Assembly (NCBI GenBank): GCA_900539715.1
Contig: UQDA01000007.1
Location: 62,001-126,000 of the forward strand
Direction of reading: 5' to 3'
Length of the DNA: 64,000 bases
From: an uncultured Lachnospiraceae bacterium
GTDB lineage: Bacteria; Bacillota; Clostridia; Lachnospirales; Lachnospiraceae
Positions 1-9,514 of the stretch are shown piece after piece (position 1 is the stretch's first letter; each line of letters opens with the position of its first letter). Under the pieces are notes generated by a model, which saw nothing but the letters and a program-made list of their open reading frames with translations, was not told the origin of the DNA and searched no databases. The translations under genes were made by a program, and so were the position numbers.

Positions 1-984
1 GCGGTAGCGGCAGGGAAAAAGCCGATGACGTTCGGAGCGGTATTGAAGAGCTTAAAGGACAACCGGATGTATCATGTCTTTTTGTTCTTCCCGTTTATGG
101 GACTTATCCTGTTTACGGTAATGCCGCTGGTATTTATGATACTGATGGCATTTACGAGCTATGACCGGGACCATCTTCCTCCGGGCAGCCTGTTTGAATG
201 GGTCGGATTTGAGAATTTTGCAAGAGTGCTGAATGCCGGAGGTTCTCTGGGACAGACGTTCTGGAGCGTTCTGGGATGGACGATTATCTGGGCTGTTTTT
301 GCGACGTTTTTAAATTATATCCTGGGTATCATCCTGGCGCTGCTTATCAACAGAGAGGGGACAAAGCTGAAAGGCTTCTGGCGTTTTATCTTCGTGCTGA
401 CGATCGCGGTTCCTCAGTTTGTTTCTCTTCTGGTCGTTAATACAATGATGCAGGAGCATGGCGTTGTCAATCTGCTGCTCAAGGAATTATTCGGCGTAGG
501 GCCGCTGCCGTTTTTGACGAACGCCACATGGGCGAGGGTTACGGTCATCGTCATCAATCTCTGGGTGGGTATTCCGTATACTCTTATTGCGGTCACGGGT
601 ATTTTGAAAAATATCCCGGCAGAGCTGTATGAGGCTGCCAAGGTGGACGGTGCAAATGCGGTCGTAACATTTTTCAAGATTACAATGCCTTACATGATGT
701 TTGTGATGACGCCTCAGCTCATCGTGACATTTACGCAGAACATCAACAACTTCAACGTAATATTCCTGCTGACGAACGGACAGCCCGCATGTGATACTTA
801 TTACAGGGGAACGGCAGGAAAAACCGATCTGCTGGTAACATGGCTGTATAAACTGACGATTGACCATAAGGATTATAATCTGGGCGCGGTGATAGGTATC
901 CTGACCTTTATCCTGATGGCAACGCTGTCGCTGATGACCTACAGAAAGACCGGATCATATAAGAACGAGGAGGGCTTCTCATGA
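1..984 (+). CDS. Sugar ABC transporter permease, MalF type (5' end outside window)
   Basis: Inner-membrane permease of a carbohydrate ABC importer. It has several hydrophobic segments and the binding-protein-dependent permease EAA loop (YEAAKVDGANA, near residue 205 counting from the first ATG), which docks on the ATPase subunit. An ATG lies at 25, but the frame is open to the window edge and no good ribosome site precedes that ATG, so the gene probably starts further left. Its stop overlaps the next permease by 4 bp (ATGA), so the two are translationally coupled. A solute-binding protein for this pair is not adjacent on the right and probably lies upstream of the window. The substrate cannot be read from sequence; nearby mannosidase and amylase genes suggest an oligosaccharide. 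Confidence 0.88.
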   Translation, partial: AVAAGKKPMTFGAVLKSLKDNRMYHVFLFFPFMGLILFTVMPLVFMILMAFTSYDRDHLPPGSLFEWVGFENFARVLNAGGSLGQTFWSVLGWTIIWAVFATFLNYILGIILALLINREGTKLKGFWRFIFVLTIAVPQFVSLLVVNTMMQEHGVVNLLLKELFGVGPLPFLTNATWARVTVIVINLWVGIPYTLIAVTGILKNIPAELYEAAKVDGANAVVTFFKITMPYMMFVMTPQLIVTFTQNINNFNVIFLLTNGQPACDTYYRGTAGKTDLLVTWLYKLTIDHKDYNLGAVIGILTFILMATLSLMTYRKTGSYKNEEGFS

Positions 985-1853
985 GTACAACAAAACAGCA
1001 TTCAGCCGGCATGAAGAAAAAAGTCGTCAACGTGCTCGTCCATGTATTTCTGGCTGTCCTTTCCGTAATCTGGATCTTCCCGATATTCTGGGTGGTACTT
1101 CTTTCTTTCAGAGAGCAAAAGGGACAGTACATCACATCGTTCTGGCCGGAAAAGTTTACAACGGCAAACTATGTGAAGCTGTTTACGGACACGGCGCTGT
1201 TCAATTTCCCGAGATGGTTTGCAAACACGCTGCTCGTAGCGGTCTGCTCCTGTATTTTGACGACGTTTTTTGTCCTGGCGATATCCTACTGCCTGTCCAG
1301 ACTGCGGTTTAAGATTCGTAAGCCGTATATGAACGTGGCAATGATACTCGGAATGTTCCCCGGATTTATGGCGATGATTGCCGTGTATTACATTTTGAAG
1401 GGCTTCGGACTCACGCAGGGACCGATGATATATCTGGCTCTGATAATGGTATATTCCGGCGGAGCAGGATTGAATTTTTATATTTCAAAGGGATTTTTCG
1501 ATACGATACCGAAGGCGCTGGATGAGGCGGCTATCGTGGACGGTGCGACGAAATGGGACATTTTTTCCAAAATCATCATGCCGCTGTCCAGGCCTATTGT
1601 TGTTTGTACGATCTTACAGGCATTTATGGCGCCCTGGCTGGACTTCATTTTTGCAAAGGTCATTGCGGGAGCAGACCCCCGTTACTATACGGTGGCGATA
1701 GGTCTGTACACGATGCTGACAAAAGAAAATATCATGAACTGGTATGCGCCGTTTGCGGCAGGCGCAGTATGCGTTTCGATTCCGATCGCGATACTGTTTG
1801 TATATCTGCAGAAATATTATGCAGACGGGCTTTCCGGAGCGGTAAAAGGCTGA
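981..1853 (+). CDS. Sugar ABC transporter permease, MalG type
   Basis: Second membrane subunit of the importer, 290 residues. There is a hydrophobic segment near residues 20-40 and others through the protein. The EAA loop (LDEAAIVDGATKWDIF) lies near residues 178-195, the usual place in MalG-like subunits. The ATG overlaps the stop of the MalF-like gene. The coding region ends just before a hairpin with a T-run at 1857-1894, so this is probably the last gene of the operon. Family assignment is firm; substrate is not. Confidence 0.9.
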   Translation: MSTTKQHSAGMKKKVVNVLVHVFLAVLSVIWIFPIFWVVLLSFREQKGQYITSFWPEKFTTANYVKLFTDTALFNFPRWFANTLLVAVCSCILTTFFVLAISYCLSRLRFKIRKPYMNVAMILGMFPGFMAMIAVYYILKGFGLTQGPMIYLALIMVYSGGAGLNFYISKGFFDTIPKALDEAAIVDGATKWDIFSKIIMPLSRPIVVCTILQAFMAPWLDFIFAKVIAGADPRYYTVAIGLYTMLTKENIMNWYAPFAAGAVCVSIPIAILFVYLQKYYADGLSGAVKG

Positions 1854-1856
1854 CTA

Positions 1857-1894
1857 AAAAGGGTGAGGGCATAAAAAGCTGCCGTCACCCTTTT
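1857..1894 (+). terminator. Intrinsic terminator after the permease operon
   Basis: Inverted repeat AAAAGGGTGA (1857-1866) / TCACCCTTTT (1885-1894) with an 18-nt loop. It ends in T residues on the plus strand and also shows a T-run when read on the minus strand. It lies between the convergent malG-like and beta-mannosidase genes, so it may serve both. Confidence 0.75.
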
Positions 1895-1974
1895 CAATCC
1901 GGTAAGCCTGCCGGCAAAGCGCGGCGGCTTATCGGATAATTTTAAAACAGGAATGTCCGTATCAATGGAAGAAC

Positions 1975-4410
1975 TCATGTCTCAGATACAGACTGCTCCA
2001 GCCGTTTCACATAGGCAAGGACGGAGCGGACATCCGCGCGTTTGTCATACAGGCCGTTTGCGAGCCCTTTGCCCTTTCGTTCCTGAATCTGGCTCTCTTC
2101 CTCGGGACGAAGCTCCAGAGGTAAATCTTTATCGGCGATAAGGAACAGATATTCCTTGTCATTGGAAAAGTCTCCGCATTCGGTGTGGATGCGGACGGAG
2201 AAGCTTCCCGTGATCGTTTCGGGCAGATCGAGTGTCAGGGATTCAAAGGAAATGACCTGGTCCTGGCAGATGCTGCCGCAAAAGTCGAGCCGGGCAGAAC
2301 CGCAGGGGAACAGGGAGCATCCTGCCTCGTCCGTTACGGTGCAGGTCACGCTATATTGGCAGTCCGGCAGGTCGGAAAGCAGGGACAGAGAAGCTTCAAA
2401 ACGCTCTCCGGGCGCGTAAAACAGGGAATCATACCGAAGGCTGGCAAGAACGGGAGCATAGGCCTCCCGCATCGCATACCACGCCAGCTTTTTGCCGCCG
2501 TAATAGTCGATGATGTTGGAGCATTGGATATTGGGCCAGGGCTCGTTGAACTGCCATGTCATTTCTCCTACGTTCTTCCATTGTCTGCGGCGGTTGGATT
2601 CCAGAGAATACCGCAGGGATTCTGCCTGAATATATTGACTGACGCGGATATAATCCTCCAGAGAAAGATTTCTTAAATCGCCGAAAAGGAGAAGCTCGCG
2701 GGTGCTGTAGCTATCCCAGCCTCCGCTGTGATGCGCCCAGACGCGATTTTCGCGGGTAGTGCACAGCTGGCGGTCTTCGGGGAGAATAAAGCGTTGGATG
2801 GCAGACAGATTGGTCATGCCGCCGCAGCCGAATTCTCCGTGCAGGATACTGTCGGAGCTGTTATAGAGGGCGTAATGATCCCGGACGCCGGCATATCCCC
2901 AGGGGCCGTGTACATCATGGTTTTTGCCGGGGGCAGAAGGATCCAGCAGGGCGTTGGGACCGGAGGCAGATGCGGGAAGCATCTGGATATCGGGACAAAG
3001 GGCGTCTGCCAGCTTCTTTAAGCGCGCCAGCGTGGAATCTTCGAAGCTGGCGGGATGACCTTCGTGGTCTTCTCTGCCAAGATAGCGGATATCGGTCAGT
3101 TCATTGCCGCCGCACAGGAACGTAAGACAGAGGTGGTTGCGCTTGATGGGAAGCTGGGAGGTCAGGGCACGTTCCAGCAGCGCAATGAAATGCGGGTCGC
3201 GGCTGGGAACATCATCGCAGCCGGAGCTGGACATGGTAAATTCCTGCATGACAAGGATGCCCATTTCGTCGCAAAGCTCATAAAATGCCTCGCTTTCGAT
3301 ATTGCCGCCGCCCCAGATACGGAAAAAGTTGATATTCGCATCTTTCGCGGCACCGAGCTGGGAATGCAGCTTCTGACGGGTGACCGCTCCGGTCATACAG
3401 TCAAAGGGAACGATATTTGTTCCTTTTAAATAGATACGTCTTCCGTTTATGCATACACCATAGGCAAGGGCATCCTCACGTCCGTCCGCATGAAAGTAGG
3501 AAAGTGTGCGGAAGCCGGTATTCCAGCTTTTTTCGTCGCTCAGGATTCCGTTTTCCAAAAGGCGCGCCTGCAGGCGGTACAGAGGCTGATCTCCGTATCC
3601 GTTGGGCCACCACAGAAGAGGATCTTTGACCTGGATGGAGAAATGATATTCAGAAAGACCATCGGAAAGAGAAAGAGCGATAGTGGGCGTTTCCGGAATC
3701 GGGTGTCCGGAAGGGTCGGACAGAGACAGGGAAAGCTCTGCGCAGCCGGTGCGGTATGACGTAACGGAAAGGTCGATTTCCAGAGTCCACTGTTCTTCAT
3801 GCCGGACAGGGCGGATATAGGCGCCCGATATGGATGCAAGCGGGTATGCAATCAGAGTGACCTGATCGTAGAGTCCGAGACTGACAAGGCGGGCGGCAAA
3901 ATCCCATTTATAGTTGAAGCGGGATTTCAGATAGTGTGTTTTGGAGGTATAGCCCGGCTGCGGCGCACAGAACGGGGCGTGCTCCAATACACAGACAAGG
4001 ATGTTTTTACCGGGACGGGCGGCCTCATTGATACAGGCGGAAAAAGGGATGAACATCCCTTCGTGTTCACCGAGCAGTTGCCCGTTCAAATAGATTTTGG
4101 CAGCATAGTCGATGCCGTGGAAAGTCAGCTCAAGATGCTCCCCGAGGTCATCCTCTGTGAGCGAGAAGGACGTGCGGTACAGCCACCAGCGGTTTGCAAC
4201 CCATTCGCAGGCGAGACTGTTGACGCCAAAATAGGGGTCGTCTATCAGACCTGCGCGGAAGAGATCCTGATAGACACAGCCGGGAACACTGGCATCGATC
4301 CAGTCGGTCAGACCGGGATACATTTCTCCATCGGACATCCATTTGGAAAAATCAGGCTGCCATGGAAGCGTGCCCATCAGCTTCCAGCCGTCAAAGGTGA
4401 TATTTTTCAT
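1975..4410 (-). CDS. Beta-mannosidase-like glycoside hydrolase, family GH2
   Basis: Intracellular exo-glycosidase of 811 residues with no signal peptide, expected to remove terminal beta-mannose from oligosaccharides. The N-terminal GH2 sugar-binding domain carries the mannosidase-type HYLKSRFNYKWDF (about 159-171). The catalytic barrel shows FRIWGGGNIES (363-373), the acid/base pair N436-E437 in CGGNELTD and the probable nucleophile E526 in LHGEFGCGG. The open frame runs far upstream, but the start at 4410 is chosen because AAAGGAG sits at normal spacing and homology begins at MKNITFDGWK. It is convergent with the permease operon and divergent from the GH13 gene. Beta-glucuronidase or beta-galactosidase is less likely because of the WGGGN and KWDF motifs. 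Confidence 0.88.
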   Translation of the reverse strand: MKNITFDGWKLMGTLPWQPDFSKWMSDGEMYPGLTDWIDASVPGCVYQDLFRAGLIDDPYFGVNSLACEWVANRWWLYRTSFSLTEDDLGEHLELTFHGIDYAAKIYLNGQLLGEHEGMFIPFSACINEAARPGKNILVCVLEHAPFCAPQPGYTSKTHYLKSRFNYKWDFAARLVSLGLYDQVTLIAYPLASISGAYIRPVRHEEQWTLEIDLSVTSYRTGCAELSLSLSDPSGHPIPETPTIALSLSDGLSEYHFSIQVKDPLLWWPNGYGDQPLYRLQARLLENGILSDEKSWNTGFRTLSYFHADGREDALAYGVCINGRRIYLKGTNIVPFDCMTGAVTRQKLHSQLGAAKDANINFFRIWGGGNIESEAFYELCDEMGILVMQEFTMSSSGCDDVPSRDPHFIALLERALTSQLPIKRNHLCLTFLCGGNELTDIRYLGREDHEGHPASFEDSTLARLKKLADALCPDIQMLPASASGPNALLDPSAPGKNHDVHGPWGYAGVRDHYALYNSSDSILHGEFGCGGMTNLSAIQRFILPEDRQLCTTRENRVWAHHSGGWDSYSTRELLLFGDLRNLSLEDYIRVSQYIQAESLRYSLESNRRRQWKNVGEMTWQFNEPWPNIQCSNIIDYYGGKKLAWYAMREAYAPVLASLRYDSLFYAPGERFEASLSLLSDLPDCQYSVTCTVTDEAGCSLFPCGSARLDFCGSICQDQVISFESLTLDLPETITGSFSVRIHTECGDFSNDKEYLFLIADKDLPLELRPEEESQIQERKGKGLANGLYDKRADVRSVLAYVKRLEQSVSET

Positions 4411-4533
4411 GGCAGAGCTCCTTTCTTTTTTACATATTTCTATATAGATGGTAGCATGGAATGCGGGAAAAAGAAAGAAGGACGGTTGAAAAATAAGGTG
4501 GGATATCTTATGCTGTAAGGAGGACTCGAGTAT

Positions 4534-6126
4534 ATGAACAGGAAAAAAAGATGGATACAGGCTGCAGTCTGCCTGCTTTTGACAGCGGGGCTTTTTGCGG
4601 GCAGTCTGACAACGGATAAAGGACAGGGCAAACCGATAGACGACGCATACCGGTGCTGGTATGAGATTTTCCCGGGAAGCTTTTACGACGGCAACGGCGA
4701 TGGAAAAGGCGACCTGGAGGGGATACGTCAAAAGCTGGACTATGTGGAAGAGCTGGGCTTTAACGGGATATGGCTGACGCCGGTCATGGCTTCTGGGAGC
4801 TACCACAGATATGATGTGACAGATTATGAACAGATAGATGCAGAGCTCGGAACGATGGCAGATTTTGAAAGGCTGGTAAAAGAATGTCATGAGCGGGGGA
4901 TACGCCTGATACTGGACCTGCCGTTTAATCATACGTCCAGCGAGCATCCGTGGTTTAAAGAAAGCTGTGCATATCTGGAATCGCTGCAGCCGGGAGAAGC
5001 ACCGGATGCGTCGGTCTGTCCCTATGTGGAATATTATCATTTTGAGCGGAACCGGGAAGGGATAGCATCCTGGTATCCGGTAGGAGATTCGGGCTGGTAT
5101 TATGAGGGCGTTTTCTGGAGCGGCATGCCGGACCTCGCGCTGGAAACAGAGGCAGTCTTAAAAGAAGTGGAGGCTGTTTTTGATTTCTGGCTGGAAAAAG
5201 GGGTGGATGGATTCCGCCTGGACGCGGCAAAAGAGTATTTTACGGGAGAAGCGCAGAAAAATATAGAGCTGCTCGGACGGTTTACGGAGCATGTAAAAAA
5301 AGCGGCTCCCGATGGATATCTCGTGGCGGAGGTCTGGGAGGGACAGTCGGTACTGCAGGAGTACTATAAAAGCGGGATAGACAGCCTGTTTCATTTTCCG
5401 GCGGCGCAGCAGGACGGAGCCATCGTAAAAACCGCGAAGGGAATGGTAGAGCCGGGAGAATTTTTTTCCTGGATACAGAGGCATCAGGAGCAGGATCGTA
5501 TTTCCAATCCGGATTATATCGACGCTCCCTTTATCAGCAATCATGATACGACGAGAGTGAGCGCCCAGTGCGTCAACGACGAGAGGACGATGAAGCTGGC
5601 GGCAGGGCTTTTGATGATGATGCCGGGTTCCCCTTTTGTGTACTATGGGGAAGAACTGGGAATGAAAAGTATGGGGACAAAGGATGAAAACAAGAGGCTG
5701 CCCATGTATTGGTCGGATTCTGATGGAAAAGGGATGACCGCCGCGCCAGAAGGAGCGGATGAGGTCGGGCACATATTTCCTCCGGCAGATGTACAGGAGA
5801 AGGATGAGAATTCAATCTATCATTATTATAAAGAGGCGATCGCAGTCAGGAACCGTCACCCGGAGATAGCAAGGGGGACGGCAGAGCCTTTGGGGCAGGA
5901 CTTCCCGGAGCACACCGGCGCGATGAAAATGACATGGGAAGACAGAAGCTGCATTATCGTATGCAATAACGGAAAAAATGCGGCGCATATAGATTTGAGA
6001 AAATGTCTCGGGGAAGGGGAATACCGGATGACGGATATGCTGATGACAGGAGAACAAAAAGCCGGGCTTACAGACGGGATACTTGCGCTTCCGGAAGCGG
6101 GTATCGCAGTTTTGGAGAAAGGATGA
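4534..6126 (+). CDS. Secreted alpha-amylase-family enzyme, GH13
   Basis: Alpha-glucan-acting hydrolase of 530 residues. It begins with a charged N-terminus and hydrophobic stretch (about 7-24) that looks like a signal peptide or membrane anchor; there is no lipobox Cys. GH13 regions are visible: DLPFNH (128-133), GFRLDAAK with nucleophile D230, AEVWEG with acid/base E266, and ISNHDT with D338. AAGGAGG precedes the ATG. The next gene, a solute-binding lipoprotein, starts 7 bp after its stop, which suggests that products of extracellular cleavage are captured by that protein. Specificity (amylase, oligo-1,6-glucosidase or neopullulanase type) cannot be settled. Confidence 0.88.
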   Translation: MNRKKRWIQAAVCLLLTAGLFAGSLTTDKGQGKPIDDAYRCWYEIFPGSFYDGNGDGKGDLEGIRQKLDYVEELGFNGIWLTPVMASGSYHRYDVTDYEQIDAELGTMADFERLVKECHERGIRLILDLPFNHTSSEHPWFKESCAYLESLQPGEAPDASVCPYVEYYHFERNREGIASWYPVGDSGWYYEGVFWSGMPDLALETEAVLKEVEAVFDFWLEKGVDGFRLDAAKEYFTGEAQKNIELLGRFTEHVKKAAPDGYLVAEVWEGQSVLQEYYKSGIDSLFHFPAAQQDGAIVKTAKGMVEPGEFFSWIQRHQEQDRISNPDYIDAPFISNHDTTRVSAQCVNDERTMKLAAGLLMMMPGSPFVYYGEELGMKSMGTKDENKRLPMYWSDSDGKGMTAAPEGADEVGHIFPPADVQEKDENSIYHYYKEAIAVRNRHPEIARGTAEPLGQDFPEHTGAMKMTWEDRSCIIVCNNGKNAAHIDLRKCLGEGEYRMTDMLMTGEQKAGLTDGILALPEAGIAVLEKG

Positions 6127-6133
6127 GGCGGGA

Positions 6134-7828
6134 ATGAGAAAAAAAGCGAGCCGGGCGGCAGCTTTTTTAGCGGCGGCAGTTTTGGCGGCGGGAGGTATCG
6201 GCTGCGGGAGTGTGCAGGAGAACAGCGCCGGTCTGGAACAGGGAACTTCAGACCGGGCGGCGGAATGGGAAGAGGCGGCTTCCACGCCTTATGGGAAATA
6301 CCCGGAGCTTGTGACATATACACTGGGTAAGATGATAGGGGACAATAATTCCAACATGCCCGAAGGGGACACTTACGAAGACAATGTGTATACCCGCTAT
6401 TTAAAGGAAACTCTGAATATTCAGAATGAGGACATTTTTGAAGAAAAAGAGGAGCAGTATACGACAAATGTGCAGATGGCGATTGCGGCAAGGCAGCTGC
6501 CGGACGTTATGGTAGTAGAGGACCGGGAGACGCTGCAGCAGCTTGCGGAAAGCGGAATGATAGCGGATCTGGGAGATGCGTATGAAAACTGTGCGAGCAA
6601 GGGACTCAAGGAGATGTATGCGAGCTATGAGGTATCGGCGCTCCAAAACGCAGTAGTTGACGGTAAGCTGATGGCTTTGCCGGAGCCTTGCTTTGTGGAC
6701 GGTCCGCTCCTTTTATGGCTCAGGCAGGACTGGATGGAGAAGCTGGGGCTTTCCGAACCGGAAACGATACAGGATGTGGTGGATATCGTGCGGGCTTTTG
6801 TAGAAAATGACCCGGGGCAAAACGGAGAAGGCAGTACGGTCGGGCTCGTGTGCCATTCGGACCTTACAGGGGAAAACGGCTACAACTATGAATTTCAGCT
6901 GGACCCTCTGTTTTCCGCGTTCGATGCTTTTCCGAAGCAGTGGATACGAACGGATAGCGGCAGTGCGGCATACGGGTCCGTTCAGCCTGAGGCAAAGAAG
7001 GCACTGGGCTTTTTGAGGGAGCTTTATGCGGAAGGAATCCTGGACCGGAACTTTATGCTGCGCGGAATGAGAAATATCGCGGAGCTGGTGGCGGAAGGAA
7101 AATGCGGTTCCTTTTTCGGACCGTGGTGGGCGCCCAATAATCCTCTGATGGAAGCGAAAGAAAAAAATCCAAATGCGGTATGGGAACCGTATCTGATAGG
7201 AAGAAAGGATGGAAAAATCCGATATTACGACCAGGAGGCGAGCTATAAATATGTGGTGGTGAGCGCTGATTTTGAACATCCTGAGCTTGTGTTCAAGATG
7301 GCGAGCGTGATGTTTGATAAGATGCGGTATGAGGATCTGACAAACGACGGTCTGGAGGAATATTTTCAAGTAAATGTAGATGCCACAGCGAGACCTGTTT
7401 CCATCAATATCGATTATAGCGATGCTCTTTATCGCTGCTATGAACAGATAAACGCCGCCTTGAACGGGGAGATTTCTCCGGATGAACTTCAGATTCTGGA
7501 GCATTCTTACTATACGAAATGCAAGGAGTATCTGGAATATCCTGAAACGGCAGGCGTAGAGGAATGGGCGGCGTATCAATCCCGTATCCGGGCGTGCGCG
7601 CTTGTGAGCGGCAGCAGGCTTGAGGTGATAAGCCCTGTTTTTTCGGGAGAAACGGATCTGATGCGGGAGAAGCGGGCAGAGCTTCTGGCATTGGAGAAAA
7701 AGGCTTATCTGGAAATCATTTCCGGGGAGCAGGAGCTGGAGTATTTTGACCGTTTTGTGGAAGAATGGATGGAAAAGGGCGGAAAAGAGATTACAGCGGA
7801 AGTGATGGAGCAAATGAAAAGTGCTTGA
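6134..7828 (+). CDS. Extracellular solute-binding lipoprotein of an ABC sugar importer
   Basis: Cell-surface substrate-binding protein, 564 residues. Basic N-terminus, hydrophobic stretch and GGIGC24 resemble a lipoprotein signal; the lipobox is imperfect (G-I-G-C), so lipidation is likely but not certain. The large size and the body (for example GPWWAPNNPLMEA near 335) resemble LplA/LipO-type binding proteins. The start at 6134 is preferred over an upstream in-frame ATG that lies inside the amylase gene, because AAAGGATG lies just upstream and a signal sequence begins there. Its permeases are not adjacent, so it is either an orphan or uses the transporter at the left edge. Confidence 0.8.
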   Translation: MRKKASRAAAFLAAAVLAAGGIGCGSVQENSAGLEQGTSDRAAEWEEAASTPYGKYPELVTYTLGKMIGDNNSNMPEGDTYEDNVYTRYLKETLNIQNEDIFEEKEEQYTTNVQMAIAARQLPDVMVVEDRETLQQLAESGMIADLGDAYENCASKGLKEMYASYEVSALQNAVVDGKLMALPEPCFVDGPLLLWLRQDWMEKLGLSEPETIQDVVDIVRAFVENDPGQNGEGSTVGLVCHSDLTGENGYNYEFQLDPLFSAFDAFPKQWIRTDSGSAAYGSVQPEAKKALGFLRELYAEGILDRNFMLRGMRNIAELVAEGKCGSFFGPWWAPNNPLMEAKEKNPNAVWEPYLIGRKDGKIRYYDQEASYKYVVVSADFEHPELVFKMASVMFDKMRYEDLTNDGLEEYFQVNVDATARPVSINIDYSDALYRCYEQINAALNGEISPDELQILEHSYYTKCKEYLEYPETAGVEEWAAYQSRIRACALVSGSRLEVISPVFSGETDLMREKRAELLALEKKAYLEIISGEQELEYFDRFVEEWMEKGGKEITAEVMEQMKSA

Positions 7829-7907
7829 TTTTGCCGGGGGTTTGTGCAAGAATAGAGAGCATGGAAAGATTTATGGACAAGAAGAATGGATGGAGGATAT
7901 TTAGCGG

Positions 7908-9395
7908 ATGAGAGGAATCGATACTCCCGTCAGACAGATGAGACGGCATATTTTTAAGGAAATCGCGCAGCTGGCGTATCATTCGGATAATCTGAATGAT
8001 GATGTTGAAGCGCTGCCGTATAAGATAGTGAACCCGGAGACCCCTATTTACCGGGAAAGCATTTACCGGGAACGGGAGATAGTGCGGGAACAGATACGTC
8101 TGGCGATGGGGCTTTCGCTGCGTCCGGAGGACCAGCCGGTACATGTGACGCAGGGGCTGGAAGAGAGTAATATCGATGAGAAATATTACGAGCCTCCGAT
8201 GATACAGGTAATCCCGTCCGCATGTAATGCATGCCCGGAGAACGATTATATCGTGACAGACCTGTGCAAGGGCTGTGTGGCACATCCGTGTCAGGTCGTA
8301 TGCCCGAAGGATGCGATCAGCACGGTGAACGGCAAGTCGGTCATTGATAAAGAGAAGTGTATCCGTTGCGGTAAGTGTAAATCTGTCTGCCCGTATGATG
8401 CGATCAGTCATCAGCTTCGTCCATGTGCGGCAGCCTGCGGCGTGGGCGCCATCGGAAGCGATGCCTCAGGCAGGGCAACAATCGATACGGAGAAATGCGT
8501 GACCTGCGGTCAGTGTATGGTGAGCTGTCCCTTTGGCGCGATAGCGGACAAATCGCAGATTTTCCAGCTTATCCGGGCAATCCAGTCCGGCAGGAAGATA
8601 ATCGCGCAGGTGGCGCCTGCTTTTGTGGGGCAGTTCGGACCTGCTGCAACGCCGGGCAAGATAAAGACGGCGCTTAAGATGCTGGGATTTTCAGAGGTAT
8701 ATGAGACGGCGATCGGCGCGGACATGGGAGCGATGGCAGAAGCGGAGCACTATGTAAAGGAAGTGGCGACCGGTGAGCTGCCGTTCCTTCTGACCTCCTG
8801 CTGTCCGTCCTGGTCGGTTCTTGCAAAGAAATTTTTCCCGGAAACCATTGATAATATTTCCAATGCGCTGACGCCGATGGTGGCGACTGCACGGGAGATA
8901 AAAAAACAGCATCCCGACGCTTCGGTGGTATTTATCGGGCCGTGTGTGTCCAAGAAGCTGGAGGCTTCCCGCCGCTCTGTGCGGTCTGATGTGGATTTTG
9001 TCATCACCTTTGAAGAGCTGGAAGGGATGTTTGAAGCAAAGGGCATCGACCCTGCGGCAGTGGAATCGGAAACGCCTGTGGAGGACGCTACCTCGGCAGG
9101 GCGCGGTTATGCTGCATCCGGCGGCGTTGCAAAGGCTATCGAGAACTGTATTCAGGAATATTATCCGGAAACAGAGGTGCATATCGAGCATGTGGAGAGC
9201 CTTGCGGACTGCAGAAAGATTTTGATGCTTGCAAAGATGGGCAAGAAGAACGGATGCCTGATAGAGGGAATGGCATGTCCCGGCGGCTGTATCGCAGGCG
9301 CGGGCACGAATATCCCGATACCGCAGGCACAGAAGGCATTAAACAGCTTTGTGGCATCGGCAGAGAAAAAGCTGCCCGACAGACAGGACGGCTGA
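7908..9395 (+). CDS. [FeFe]-hydrogenase-like protein with ferredoxin domains
   Basis: Cytoplasmic iron-sulfur protein of 495 residues. The N-terminal 100 residues lack an obvious motif. Next come ferredoxin-type cysteines: C106/C109, C120/C123/C128/C132, C151/C154/C157/C161 and C197/C200/C203/C207. The C-terminal H-cluster domain has TSCCPSW (296-302), GPCVSKK (344-350) and EGMACPGGC (453-461). GPC rather than MPC in the second motif and EGMAC in the third fit the group B monomeric hydrogenases rather than the classical group A enzymes. It would reduce protons or oxidise H2 using ferredoxin. It appears monocistronic, and no maturase genes (hydEFG) are in the window. Confidence 0.85.
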   Translation: MRGIDTPVRQMRRHIFKEIAQLAYHSDNLNDDVEALPYKIVNPETPIYRESIYREREIVREQIRLAMGLSLRPEDQPVHVTQGLEESNIDEKYYEPPMIQVIPSACNACPENDYIVTDLCKGCVAHPCQVVCPKDAISTVNGKSVIDKEKCIRCGKCKSVCPYDAISHQLRPCAAACGVGAIGSDASGRATIDTEKCVTCGQCMVSCPFGAIADKSQIFQLIRAIQSGRKIIAQVAPAFVGQFGPAATPGKIKTALKMLGFSEVYETAIGADMGAMAEAEHYVKEVATGELPFLLTSCCPSWSVLAKKFFPETIDNISNALTPMVATAREIKKQHPDASVVFIGPCVSKKLEASRRSVRSDVDFVITFEELEGMFEAKGIDPAAVESETPVEDATSAGRGYAASGGVAKAIENCIQEYYPETEVHIEHVESLADCRKILMLAKMGKKNGCLIEGMACPGGCIAGAGTNIPIPQAQKALNSFVASAEKKLPDRQDG

Positions 9396-9454
9396 CAGGG
9401 CAAATCCGCCGCGTATTTTACCGGGCGGCGATAGATTTACAATAGATATTTACA

Positions 9455-9514
9455 ATGGAAAAGGAGAGCGGTCTTTTTATGGACAGCTTTTCCGTATGGA
9501 GGAAGAGAAAGTGA
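9455..9514 (+). CDS. Possible 19-codon upstream ORF coupled to gltX
   Basis: A short frame starts at ATG 9455 (a second in-frame ATG lies at 9479, with AAGGAG upstream). Its TGA stop (9512-9514) overlaps the proposed GTG start of gltX (9511-9513). This start-stop overlap is the usual geometry of translational coupling. It contains the gltX ribosome site. It may be chance: there is no homology argument and the first ATG has no ribosome site. Confidence 0.25.
   Translation: MEKESGLFMDSFSVWRKRK

Noticed and set aside
4486..4514. Promoter TTGAAA-17-TATGCT before the GH13 gene
   Set aside because: The implied transcript start (about 4521) falls inside the ribosome site at 4517-4523, so it would not give a usable leader.
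4411..5040. N-terminal extension of the GH2 protein
   Set aside because: The frame is open, but it crosses the divergent intergenic region and the start of the GH13 gene; the ribosome site and homology place the start at 4410.
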